A DNA stretch of 59,274 nt from Oscillospiraceae bacterium. Its GTDB lineage: Bacteria > Bacillota > Clostridia > Oscillospirales > Oscillospiraceae. Location of the stretch: NCBI GenBank assembly GCA_017619715.1, contig JAFZRS010000011.1, positions 1 through 59,274 on the forward strand, written 5' to 3'. Under the pieces are notes generated by a model. It was not told the DNA's origin. It did no database searches and saw only the letters and a list, made by a program, of their open reading frames with translations. Each line of letters starts with the position of its first letter. Position 1 is the stretch's first letter. Shown piece after piece: positions 1 through 6,904 of the stretch. A program made the translations under genes and the position numbers.

Positions 1-180
1 ATCATGGGTGTAAAGGAAAAAGACTGTACAGTATTTGACGATTCCATCGCCTCCTGCCGCAGTGCCAAAGATGCCGGTATGCACACGGTGGGCGTATACG
101 ACGACTTCTTCAACCTCTACTGGGAGGAGATGCAGCAGCTGTGTGAGCGGACAATCCGCAGTTTTTGCGATCTGCTGTAA
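1..180 (+). CDS. HAD-family hydrolase, C-terminal fragment
   Basis: The last 59 codons of a gene whose start lies left of the window. The visible part reads VFDDSIASCRSAKDAGM followed by HTVGVYDDFF, which matches motif IV and the end of the Rossmann core of HAD-superfamily phosphatases of the beta-phosphoglucomutase type, where the acidic pair binds Mg2+. The frame is open from base 1 and stops with TAA at 178-180. Substrate cannot be told from this part. It converges on the MocR regulator gene with a hairpin between them. Confidence 0.8.
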   Translation: MMGVKEKDCTVFDDSIASCRSAKDAGMHTVGVYDDFFNLYWEEMQQLCERTIRSFCDLL

Positions 181-194
181 GGACAATATAAAAT

Positions 195-231
195 CAGCGC
201 GTCGGGCGTTTGAAAGCGTCCCGGCGCGCTG
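195..231. terminator. Hairpin between convergent genes
   Basis: An imperfect GC-rich inverted repeat (CAGCGCG arm and CGCGCTG arm, inner CGGG/CCCG pairing) sits between the HAD gene stop and the MocR gene stop. It has no long T run, so it is a probable but not textbook terminator. Confidence 0.5.
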
Positions 232-246
232 TCTCGCTGTGGGCGG

Positions 247-1650
247 TCAACTCCTCTTTGTCCCCTCCAAAATACCGTTCAGCCTCCTCAAGCCCTCGGA
301 AAGATTCGCCGTGTCGATACCGGAATAGTTCACAACCAGCACGTGGGGCGGCGCATCGTCTGATCGGGCGTAGTAATCCGACAAAAGCGCCAGGCGCACC
401 CCCTGATCGGCGGCACGGCGGCGCAGCGTATCGTCCGTTAAATCGGTATCCAGCCGCACCAGAAAATGCAGTCCCGCGTCCTGCTCCGTGATCCGGGCGC
501 CGGGCAGTCCTTGGCGGATCGCGGCGATCACCGTGTCACGCTTTTGATGATACCGGGTTTTCATGCACCGTAAATGCTGTTCATAGTGTCCGCCGGATAA
601 AAAGGACGCCAGTGTGTACTGTTCAAAGCTGGACACCGTGCAGGCGTAGAACCCCAGACGGCGGCGGTAGACCTCCATCAGATGCTCCGGCAGGATCATA
701 TAGCTCATGCGTATAGACGGTGCAATGGTCTTGGAAAAGGTATTCAGATAGATGACACGAGCGTGCTTGTCGGCGGAGAACAGCGTGGGAATGGGACGTC
801 CTGCGAAGCGGAACTCACTGTCGTAATCATCCTCCAGCACGTACCGCCCCTCCTGCTCACCTGCCCAGCGCAGCAGCTCCTGCCGCCGTCCGATGGGCAT
901 GACGATCCCCGTGGGATAGTGGTGGCTGGGGGAAATATGCACCACGTCCGCGTCACTGCGCCGCAGCGCCGCAACGCTCAAACCGCCCTCATCTACCGCG
1001 ATCCGCCGCACAACCACGCCGTTGCTCTCGTAGATCCGGGCAATCTTGCCGTAACCGGGATCCTCCACCGCATAACACTTCTCCTGTCCCAATAAGCGGA
1101 TCAGAAGATTGTAGAGTACCTCCGTCCCCGCGCCCAGAATGATCTGACCGGGACGGACCCTCATACCCCGAAAGGCGCGCAGATACTCCGCGATCGCCTG
1201 CCGCAGCTCCGGCGCGCCGGTGGGCGGCGTGGGGCGCAGCAACGCCGTGTTTTGATCCAGTATGGTGCGGCGCATCAGCCGCGCCCACGTGGCAAAGGGG
1301 AAATACTCCGCCGCCGTGGTGTTCGTCACAAAATCCAAAAGCCATGTGCGCTCCCGTTCGTCTTTTGCCTCTGTCGACACGGCGGGCGCAGACGGGGACG
1401 GAAGATGCCGTTCCACCGCCGCCACGAAATAGCCGCGTTTCTCCCGGGCGTAGATATACCCCTCCGCCATGAGCTGTTCGTAGGCGTTCTCCACCGTCAC
1501 CACGCTGATTTGCAGGTGCTGTGCCAGCATTCGCTTGGAAGGCAGCTTCTCCCCTTTTTTCAGTGTGCCTTGCAGAATATCCTCCTTCACATGGCGGTAT
1601 AGCTGTTCATATAAGACGCCTGCGTCTTTTTCCAATGTATACGTCAGCAT
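247..1650 (-). CDS. MocR/PdxR-type GntR regulator with aminotransferase domain
   Basis: 467 aa. Residues 1-76 form a GntR winged helix (LYEQLYRHVKEDILQG, then LPSKRMLAQHLQISVVTVE). After a short linker the rest is a class I aminotransferase-like fold with the PLP-binding lysine in NTFSKTIAP (about Lys307) and the DDYDSEFRF motif. MocR proteins use PLP or its adducts as effector and control vitamin B6, GABA or taurine genes; the target here is unknown. I chose the ATG at 1650, where the winged helix begins; the frame stays open to 2145, but that extension runs into trmB on the other strand. Transcribed divergently from trmB; a perfect palindrome overlaps its own -10 box, suggesting autoregulation. 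Confidence 0.88.
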   Translation of the reverse strand: MLTYTLEKDAGVLYEQLYRHVKEDILQGTLKKGEKLPSKRMLAQHLQISVVTVENAYEQLMAEGYIYAREKRGYFVAAVERHLPSPSAPAVSTEAKDERERTWLLDFVTNTTAAEYFPFATWARLMRRTILDQNTALLRPTPPTGAPELRQAIAEYLRAFRGMRVRPGQIILGAGTEVLYNLLIRLLGQEKCYAVEDPGYGKIARIYESNGVVVRRIAVDEGGLSVAALRRSDADVVHISPSHHYPTGIVMPIGRRQELLRWAGEQEGRYVLEDDYDSEFRFAGRPIPTLFSADKHARVIYLNTFSKTIAPSIRMSYMILPEHLMEVYRRRLGFYACTVSSFEQYTLASFLSGGHYEQHLRCMKTRYHQKRDTVIAAIRQGLPGARITEQDAGLHFLVRLDTDLTDDTLRRRAADQGVRLALLSDYYARSDDAPPHVLVVNYSGIDTANLSEGLRRLNGILEGTKRS

Positions 1651-1690
1651 ATGCCCTCCGTCTGATCTGTTCGCTTGCGCTCTTTCTCTT

Positions 1691-1727
1691 ATCTGGTAGC
1701 ATACCAGATGTACAGGCGGTTTGTCAA
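1691..1727 (-). promoter_or_regulatory. Promoter and palindromic operator of the MocR gene
   Basis: On the minus strand TTGACA (1727-1722) is followed after 18 nt by TATGCT (1703-1698). A perfect inverted repeat, ATCTGGTA-GCA-TACCAGAT (1691-1709), covers the -10 box. Position and symmetry fit a binding site for the dimeric MocR protein, giving autoregulation. The match is seen directly; the function is inferred. Confidence 0.6.
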
Positions 1728-1752
1728 AGTCTTTGTGCGATCGGATTGCTAT

Positions 1753-1781
1753 TTGCATGAACGGTTCTTCTGTGCTATGAT
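1753..1781 (+). promoter_or_regulatory. Promoter of trmB
   Basis: TTGCAT (1753-1758), 17-nt spacer, TATGAT (1776-1781), ending about 30 nt before the trmB start. It is separate from the MocR palindrome, so regulation of trmB by MocR is not required. Confidence 0.6.
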
Positions 1782-1810
1782 AGCGAAAAACAGCGTGGGA
1801 GGAACGTACC

Positions 1811-2470
1811 GTGCGAATGCGAAAAAAGAAAAATCTCATTCCCCGAATGGACGCATGCGGCGACTGGCTGATCCGGGATCCCGCGGCGCTGCGGGGACGG
1901 TGGCGCGAGCTCTTTCCCGATGCGCGGGAGCTGCGGTTGGAACTGGGCTGCGGCAAAGGGCGCTTCACTGTGGAGACGGTGCAATCGGAGAAGGACGTAC
2001 TGCTGATCGCCGTAGAGAAAGTGCCGGACGCCATGGTCGTCGCCATGGAACGCGCCCGGGACGCGGCGGCGCGCAACGTGCGCTTTATCGATGCGGACGC
2101 GGCGCTGCTGCCGGAGCTGTTTGCACCCGGTGAGGTGGATCGCATCTACATCAATTTCTGCGACCCGTGGCCCAAGAGCAACCAGAAAAAGCGCCGGCTG
2201 ACACACGGCAATTTCCTGCGGCTGTACCGGCAGGTTCTGCGCCCGGGTGGACAGATCCATTTCAAAACCGACAACGACGCGCTCTTTGAGTGGTCATTGG
2301 AGGAGATCCCCGCCTACGGCTTCACCCTCTCGGAGGTGACGCGCGATCTCCACGGCGCGGGTATATCGGGCGTGATGACCGACTACGAGGCGAAGTTCCA
2401 CGCATTGGGGAAAAATATCAACCGCTGTGTCGCCACGATGATCCCGTGGACAGAGCCGAAGGACAAGTGA
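1811..2470 (+). CDS. trmB: tRNA (guanine-N7-)-methyltransferase
   Basis: 219 aa, normal for TrmB. It methylates N7 of G46 in the tRNA variable loop using S-adenosylmethionine. Seen: the SAM site LELGCGKGRF, the family motif INFCDPWPKSNQKKRRLTH, and FKTDNDALFEWSLE near the C-terminus. The GTG at 1811 is preferred over the ATG at 1817 because GGAGGA lies 7 nt upstream of the GTG. The gene has its own promoter and converges on rplT with a shared terminator hairpin. Confidence 0.95.
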   Translation: MRMRKKKNLIPRMDACGDWLIRDPAALRGRWRELFPDARELRLELGCGKGRFTVETVQSEKDVLLIAVEKVPDAMVVAMERARDAAARNVRFIDADAALLPELFAPGEVDRIYINFCDPWPKSNQKKRRLTHGNFLRLYRQVLRPGGQIHFKTDNDALFEWSLEEIPAYGFTLSEVTRDLHGAGISGVMTDYEAKFHALGKNINRCVATMIPWTEPKDK

Positions 2471-2493
2471 TTCCCCCGGCGGTAAACAGAAAA

Positions 2494-2528
2494 AAAGAAG
2501 CACTGCAAACTGTTTGCGGTACTTCTTT
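2494..2528. terminator. Bidirectional terminator between trmB and rplT
   Basis: Hairpin with AAAGAAG and CTTCTTT outer arms and GCAAA/TTTGC inner arms. The A/T tracts at both ends can serve both convergent transcripts. Confidence 0.7.
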
Positions 2529-2546
2529 CTTTATAATCAGTTGTGG

Positions 2547-2897
2547 TTACGCCTTCTTGGCGATATCGCACAGAGCGGTGAACGCCGCGGCGTCGTTGAT
2601 CGCCAGCTCGGAGAGCATCTTGCGGTTGATCGCGATGCCGGCCACCTTCAAGCCGTGCATGAACGTGGAATAGTTCATGCCGTTGATCTTGCAGGCGGCG
2701 CTGATGCGGGTAATCCAAAGCTGACGGAAATCTCTCTTCTTCAGCCGACGGCTCACATAGGCATAGGTCAGGGACTTCATGACCTGCTCGTTGGCCATCT
2801 TGAAGTGCTTGGACTTGGCGCCCCAATAGCCCTTCGCCAGCTTCAGCATCTTATTTCTTCTCTTGCGCGTCATCATCGCGCCTTTTACACGTGCCAT
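2547..2897 (-). CDS. rplT: 50S ribosomal protein L20
   Basis: 116 aa. Binds 23S rRNA early in 50S assembly and, in Firmicutes, represses its own infC-rpmI-rplT operon by binding the leader RNA. The start [24 protein letters not shown] and the block [21 protein letters not shown] are diagnostic of L20. It is the last gene of the operon, about 30 nt after rpmI. Confidence 0.98.
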   Translation of the reverse strand: MARVKGAMMTRKRRNKMLKLAKGYWGAKSKHFKMANEQVMKSLTYAYVSRRLKKRDFRQLWITRISAACKINGMNYSTFMHGLKVAGIAINRKMLSELAINDAAAFTALCDIAKKA

Positions 2898-2925
2898 TTC
2901 TTCTGCCTCCTATTCTAACGCAGCA

Positions 2926-3123
2926 TTATTTGTAAGGGATCATCTTGCGGATGGCGGATTCATTGGTGCCATCGGCGTACGTGGTGCTGCGCAGGCGGCG
3001 GCCACGCTTGGTGTCCTTCTTGGTCAGGATGTGGCTCTTGAATGCATGGGCTCTTTTGATCTTACCGCTCTTGGTAAGATTGAAACGCTTTTTCGCGCCG
3101 CTGTGGGTTTTCAGTTTAGGCAT
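2926..3123 (-). CDS. rpmI: 50S ribosomal protein L35
   Basis: 65 aa, the usual length. [21 protein letters not shown] is the family signature, and the protein is very basic as expected for an rRNA-binding protein. It lies between infC and rplT in the standard order. Confidence 0.98.
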   Translation of the reverse strand: MPKLKTHSGAKKRFNLTKSGKIKRAHAFKSHILTKKDTKRGRRLRSTTYADGTNESAIRKMIPYK

Positions 3124-3175
3124 AGATACTTCTCCTTCCGTCTATTCCTCTGCCCGCAGGCAGAAGAAAAACCTT

Positions 3176-3694
3176 TTATTTTGCCGCCTTGGGAGCCAGG
3201 AACATGGACATGTTCCGTCCTTCCAGTTTGGCAGCTTTTTCCATGTTGGCCATTTCGCCGCAAGCTTCGGCAAATCTCACCAGCAGATCCCTGCCGATCT
3301 CCGTATGCGCCATCTCTCTGCCGCGAAAACGCACGGACACTTTCACCCGGTTGCCCTCGGTCAAAAACTTCTGGGCGTTTTTCAGCTTGGTGTTGAAGTC
3401 GCCCACGTCAATGCTCGGGGACATACGGATCTCCTTGATCTCCACCACGTGCTGGTTCTTTCTGGCTTCCTTCTCCCGCTTGCTCTGCTCAAAACGGAAC
3501 TTGCCGTAGTTCATGAGCTTGCACACCGGCGGTACCGCCTGCGGCGAGATCTTCACCAGATCCAGTCCCCGTTCCTCGGCGATACGCAGCGCGTCCTCAC
3601 TGGATACAATACCCAGTTGCTCACCCGTATCGCTGATCAGGCGGATCTCCTTGTCGCGGATCTCCTCGTTGAGTTCATGCGTTACTTTGCTAAT
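3176..3694 (-). CDS. infC: Translation initiation factor IF-3, ATT start
   Basis: 172 aa when started at the ATT codon 3694-3692, exactly the normal IF-3 size. IF-3 binds the 30S subunit, keeps 50S away and rejects wrong start codons. Seen: N-domain ELNEEIRDKEIRLI, then the linker and C-domain KEIRMSPSIDVGDFNTK and VKVSVRFRGREM. The SD GGAGGTG (3708-3702) is 7 nt from the ATT, and no ATG/GTG/TTG fits this SD. Rare ATT/ATC starts are known for infC: IF-3 discriminates against them, so excess IF-3 lowers its own synthesis. First gene of infC-rpmI-rplT. Confidence 0.95.
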   Translation of the reverse strand: MSKVTHELNEEIRDKEIRLISDTGEQLGIVSSEDALRIAEERGLDLVKISPQAVPPVCKLMNYGKFRFEQSKREKEARKNQHVVEIKEIRMSPSIDVGDFNTKLKNAQKFLTEGNRVKVSVRFRGREMAHTEIGRDLLVRFAEACGEMANMEKAAKLEGRNMSMFLAPKAAK

Positions 3695-3843
3695 GCGAAA
3701 GCACCTCCATTCCAAAATAAAAACGCGAACGCACACAGCATCCGCGCAACATCGCAAACCCAGATCCGGGGTTTTCCTTTCGCTGTTGACCTCTTTGCCG
3801 ATGGCGCGAGGTGAGGCGGATGCACCGACCTTCTTTGTTTTCA
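3695..3843 (-). promoter_or_regulatory. infC operon leader RNA (L20-leader candidate)
   Basis: About 150 nt of 5' UTR between the promoter and the infC SD. Two structures are visible: a long-range 8-bp pairing GCATCCGC/GCGGATGC (plus-strand positions 3816-3823 with 3738-3745), which encloses a hairpin with AAACCC and GGGTTT arms (3756-3761 with 3769-3774). L20 autoregulation through this leader is established in Bacillus; the assignment here rests on position and pairing, not on a covariance-model match. Confidence 0.55.
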
Positions 3844-3849
3844 CCGGTC

Positions 3850-3878
3850 ATTATATACAGCTTTTGCCTATCTGTCAA
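3850..3878 (-). promoter_or_regulatory. Consensus sigma-A promoter of infC-rpmI-rplT
   Basis: TTGACA (3878-3873), 17-nt spacer, TATAAT (3855-3850): a perfect vegetative promoter. Transcription should begin near 3843. Confidence 0.85.
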
Positions 3879-3971
3879 CACCTTTTTGAAAAAGATGGCA
3901 GTTTTTTTGCTCTTTGCGTATAGATCGCTCCTCTTTGCGCCAAACTACACACGTAAAAAGGAGGTGTAAAC

Positions 3972-4052
3972 ATGAGCAACAATACCAACAACACCAACAG
4001 CAAAACCGCAAAGAACGGCAAGGATTGCAAAGATGCCAAGGATTGTAAATAA
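3972..4052 (+). CDS. Small Asn/Lys-rich peptide
   Basis: 26 codons after a strong SD (AAGGAGGTG, about 7 nt before the ATG). The product is rich in Asn/Thr at the N-terminus (MSNNTNNTNSKTAK) and ends in a repeat, KDCKDAKDCK, that carries two Cys residues. No signal peptide or membrane segment. It is followed by a strong hairpin, so it looks like a stand-alone gene. I do not recognise it. Short Asn/Lys-rich orphan peptides of this style occur in clostridia, some being sporulation products, but no function is assigned here. Confidence 0.6.
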   Translation: MSNNTNNTNSKTAKNGKDCKDAKDCK

Positions 4053-4078
4053 GGGATAAAGTAATAACACTTTACAGC

Positions 4079-4111
4079 GCAGATGCCGCCCGGTATTCGG
4101 GCGGCATCTGC
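4079..4111 (+). terminator. Terminator after the small peptide gene
   Basis: A perfect 14-bp stem (arms 4079-4092 and 4098-4111) with loop GTATT, located 26 nt after the peptide stop. It lies between convergent genes and may act on both strands; the T run is weak. Confidence 0.65.
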
Positions 4112-4129
4112 TTATGGCAGTTCTCTTTT

Positions 4130-5050
4130 TCAGTCCTTCAAGGACGGGGGATATACGCCGCCTTCGTGAAGACGCTTCAGCTCGTCCGCCACGTTCTGCC
4201 GATCCTCATGGTATGTCATGCCGAACCAGCGGTCCGCACTGCGCAGCACCGATACGGACAGCGTATCCGCCGCCACCAACTCGCCCACCATGTTCGGCAG
4301 CAGGCACTCGGCCTTGATATTGTCCCCTATGTTGCGGAGGAAACTGTCAAAATACGTCTCCATCTCCTCAAAGATACTGGGGTGAAAGCCCCAGAAGTTC
4401 ATGGAGACCACCGTCTCACCGGACAGTTCCTTATGCGCGCCGTCCGCCACGTCGGCAATAGAACCGTCCGGGAAGAGCTGAATCTTCAACGTCTCCTTGA
4501 TGCCGCGCAGGCAGCCGTCCTCCACCCGGCACACACCGCGGGACACCGTGCCGTTGAGGCTGACCGTGTTTTTCAAAAGGTAACCCACCATGGTCGCCTT
4601 GCCGTTTTGCGGCAGGCGGCACAGCTCCTCATAGATCGTGCGATAGGCGTCCACGCCGTAATAATCGTCGGCATTGATGACGCAAAACGGCTCTTGCACC
4701 GCCTCGCGGGCACAAAGCACCGCGTGGGTCGTGCCGAAGGGCTTGGTTCGCTCGGCGGGAATGTGATAAAAAGACGGCACGCTGGAAAAATCCTGGAAGA
4801 CATAGCAGACTTCCACGTTCTCTCCGTCGGCGGTCTTATACCGGGACGCCCGGTCGCCGCACAGACGCTTCACCAGATCCAGGATCTCCGGCTTGATAAT
4901 AAATACGATTTTGGTAAAACCCGCGCGAACAGCGTCGTAGATGGAATACTCCATCAAGCTCTCACCGTTGGGACCCACGCCGTCCACCTGCTTGTTGCCG
5001 CCGTACCGGGAACCGAGACCTGCCGCCATAATTACAAGGGCTGCTTTCAT
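4130..5050 (-). CDS. Sugar-phosphate nucleotidyltransferase (NTP_transferase)
   Basis: 306 aa. The N-terminus ALVIMAAGLGSRYGG is the nucleotide-binding loop of sugar nucleotidyltransferases, followed by GPNGESLMEYSIYDA and the metal-binding region CVINADDYYG. This class condenses an NTP with a sugar-1-phosphate, releasing PPi. The fold resembles UTP-glucose-1-phosphate uridylyltransferases, but the K-Q-V-D start motif differs from classical GalU, so the sugar is open. A TTGCTC/TATAAT promoter with 18-nt spacing (5133-5104) lies upstream. A cell-envelope role fits the divergent LCP gene; this is inference. Confidence 0.8.
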   Translation of the reverse strand: MKAALVIMAAGLGSRYGGNKQVDGVGPNGESLMEYSIYDAVRAGFTKIVFIIKPEILDLVKRLCGDRASRYKTADGENVEVCYVFQDFSSVPSFYHIPAERTKPFGTTHAVLCAREAVQEPFCVINADDYYGVDAYRTIYEELCRLPQNGKATMVGYLLKNTVSLNGTVSRGVCRVEDGCLRGIKETLKIQLFPDGSIADVADGAHKELSGETVVSMNFWGFHPSIFEEMETYFDSFLRNIGDNIKAECLLPNMVGELVAADTLSVSVLRSADRWFGMTYHEDRQNVADELKRLHEGGVYPPSLKD

Positions 5051-5294
5051 CTTTGATTTCCTCCTTTGCTGCCGTCCGCTTGCCGCCGGATCGGCGTGTT
5101 TTTATTATAGCATATTCCCCCCCGTCAGAGCAAGACGTTTCCGCTCCCCTTCTCCTCTGCTCTCCCAAATTTTTTTCTTTTTCCCGTTTTTCCTCTGGAT
5201 TTTACGGGGCAACTGGTTTATAATGATATCCCGCACCCGTTGGATCACGACGGGTAGAACGGGAAACATCCGTTTACATAACGAGGAGAATTCT

Positions 5295-6836
5295 ATGAGT
5301 CAAACCAATCACCGTCGCGTTGCCGAATCCGCCTCCCGCGTATGCCGCACCGGGGTGGATTATTTCGGCACGGGAGCGATGGCACTGCTTTTACTGTGCA
5401 GTTTGATCCTGTTTGCCAGAATCATGTCCACCGGCATGCTGACCAACGGGTATCTCTTTTTGGCGATGGGTATTTTGCTGGCGATCAACGCCGTCCACGT
5501 ATATGTGCAGCTTCCGCTGCGATGCAATAAGCTGGGTAAGCTGATCGGAGGCATTGCCGCTGTTCTCTTGTCCGTTGCGATGATTTTCGGCATGACCGCC
5601 TTGGGAACGGTGCAGAGTGTGCTGGGGCGGATCACCGGGCAATACCTGCAGTTGGACGTGATCGCCGTAATGGTGACGGTGGACGATCCGGCACAGGAGC
5701 TGGCTGATACCGCAGGCTACACCTTCGGCTACGCCGAGGGACTGGATCAGAGCAATACAGATGAACTCCTCGATCATATTGCTCAATCCATACCCGATAT
5801 ACAAAGCCGCTCCTGCGCTTCATTGACGGATCTTGCCGATGCGCTCTACGATGATCAGGTGGACGCGATCGTGCTTAACAAAGGGTATATTTCTCTGCTG
5901 GAAGAACAGCCGGGCTATGATGATTTCAGCCGTCAGGTACGCATCATCTATGAGCATGAGATTGCCCGGGAGATCCAGATCGATGCAGACCGTCAGGACG
6001 TAACGAGCAAGCCGTTCGTGATCTATTGCAGCGGCATTGACAGCCGGATCGTCGGCAATCTCACCGGCAAAAGCAATTCCGATGTGAACATTTTAGCGGT
6101 GGTGCACCCGAAGAGCCGCCAGATCCTGCTAATCAATACGCCGCGGGATTACTACGTCCCCCTGCACATGAACGGACAGTACGACAAGCTGACCCATGCG
6201 GGCAACTACGGGATCGAGGAGTCCATCGGCACGCTGTCCGATCTCTATGACGTGGATATAGCATACTATGTACGCGTCAACTTTACCGGTCTTATCAAAG
6301 TGGTGGACGCGCTGGGCGGCGTGGACGTGGAATCTCCCCGGGCGTTTACCACCACCGTGATGGATATTCCCGCCGCCGGCGGCGGTTTCAGTCAGCGCTC
6401 CTTCTCCTTCCCCGCCGGGCAGGTACATCTGGACGGTCAGTCGGCGCTTGCCTTTTCCCGGGAGCGGGACGCCTTCTTCAACGGCGATATCCAGCGGGGT
6501 CTGAACCAGATGGCGGTCATCAAGGGCATCATCGCCAGAATTACCTCACCGGCAATTCTGTCCGGCTACGGCGAGCTGATGAAAGCCGTGGCGGACTCCT
6601 TCGTCACCAACATGTCCTATGAGGAGATCGCCGCATTGGTGCAGATGCAGCAGCGCGACGGCGGAAGCTGGAACGTCACCACCTACGCCGCCGCCATGGG
6701 CAGCGGAAGCACAACCCAACGTACCTACACCGCCGGTATGGCATGGGTCATGCCGCCGGATATTGCCTCCGTGAATACCGCCAAATCACTGATCCGGCAG
6801 GTGCTGTCCGGTGAGACGCCGGTCGTTCCGGAATAA
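5295..6836 (+). CDS. LytR-CpsA-Psr (LCP) family cell wall ligase
   Basis: 513 aa from the ATG at 5295, which has SD GAGGAG. The same frame is open from 4941, but that part overlaps the neighbouring gene and its promoter. Three hydrophobic segments lie in residues 25-115 (for example ALLLLCSLILFARIM), then an extracellular region. The LCP domain spans about 240-440 with NTPRDYYVPL, VVDALGGVDVE and the Arg-rich SRERDAFFNGDIQRG. LCP proteins transfer lipid-linked glycans such as teichoic acid or capsule to peptidoglycan. Three predicted TM segments before the domain, rather than one, is the less common layout. It converges on glmS. Confidence 0.9.
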   Translation: MSQTNHRRVAESASRVCRTGVDYFGTGAMALLLLCSLILFARIMSTGMLTNGYLFLAMGILLAINAVHVYVQLPLRCNKLGKLIGGIAAVLLSVAMIFGMTALGTVQSVLGRITGQYLQLDVIAVMVTVDDPAQELADTAGYTFGYAEGLDQSNTDELLDHIAQSIPDIQSRSCASLTDLADALYDDQVDAIVLNKGYISLLEEQPGYDDFSRQVRIIYEHEIAREIQIDADRQDVTSKPFVIYCSGIDSRIVGNLTGKSNSDVNILAVVHPKSRQILLINTPRDYYVPLHMNGQYDKLTHAGNYGIEESIGTLSDLYDVDIAYYVRVNFTGLIKVVDALGGVDVESPRAFTTTVMDIPAAGGGFSQRSFSFPAGQVHLDGQSALAFSRERDAFFNGDIQRGLNQMAVIKGIIARITSPAILSGYGELMKAVADSFVTNMSYEEIAALVQMQQRDGGSWNVTTYAAAMGSGSTTQRTYTAGMAWVMPPDIASVNTAKSLIRQVLSGETPVVPE

Positions 6837-6855
6837 GAAAAAACGCATAGAAACG

Positions 6856-6887
6856 CCCGGGCGGGAAATGTACGTTTTCCGCCCGGG
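6856..6887. terminator. Terminator between LCP gene and glmS
   Basis: 13-bp stem (6856-6868 with 6875-6887) made of CCCGGGCGG and its complement plus an A/T stretch near the loop, centred between the two convergent stops. Confidence 0.75.
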
Positions 6888-6904
6888 TTGCTTTATTCGA
6901 TCTT

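Noticed and set aside
1651..2145. 165-residue N-terminal extension of the MocR protein
   Set aside because: It lies antisense to trmB, has no SD and adds nothing of the family; the winged helix begins at 1650.
4941..5294. Upstream extension of the LCP protein
   Set aside because: It runs through the promoter region and antisense to the nucleotidyltransferase; an SD-supported ATG exists at 5295.
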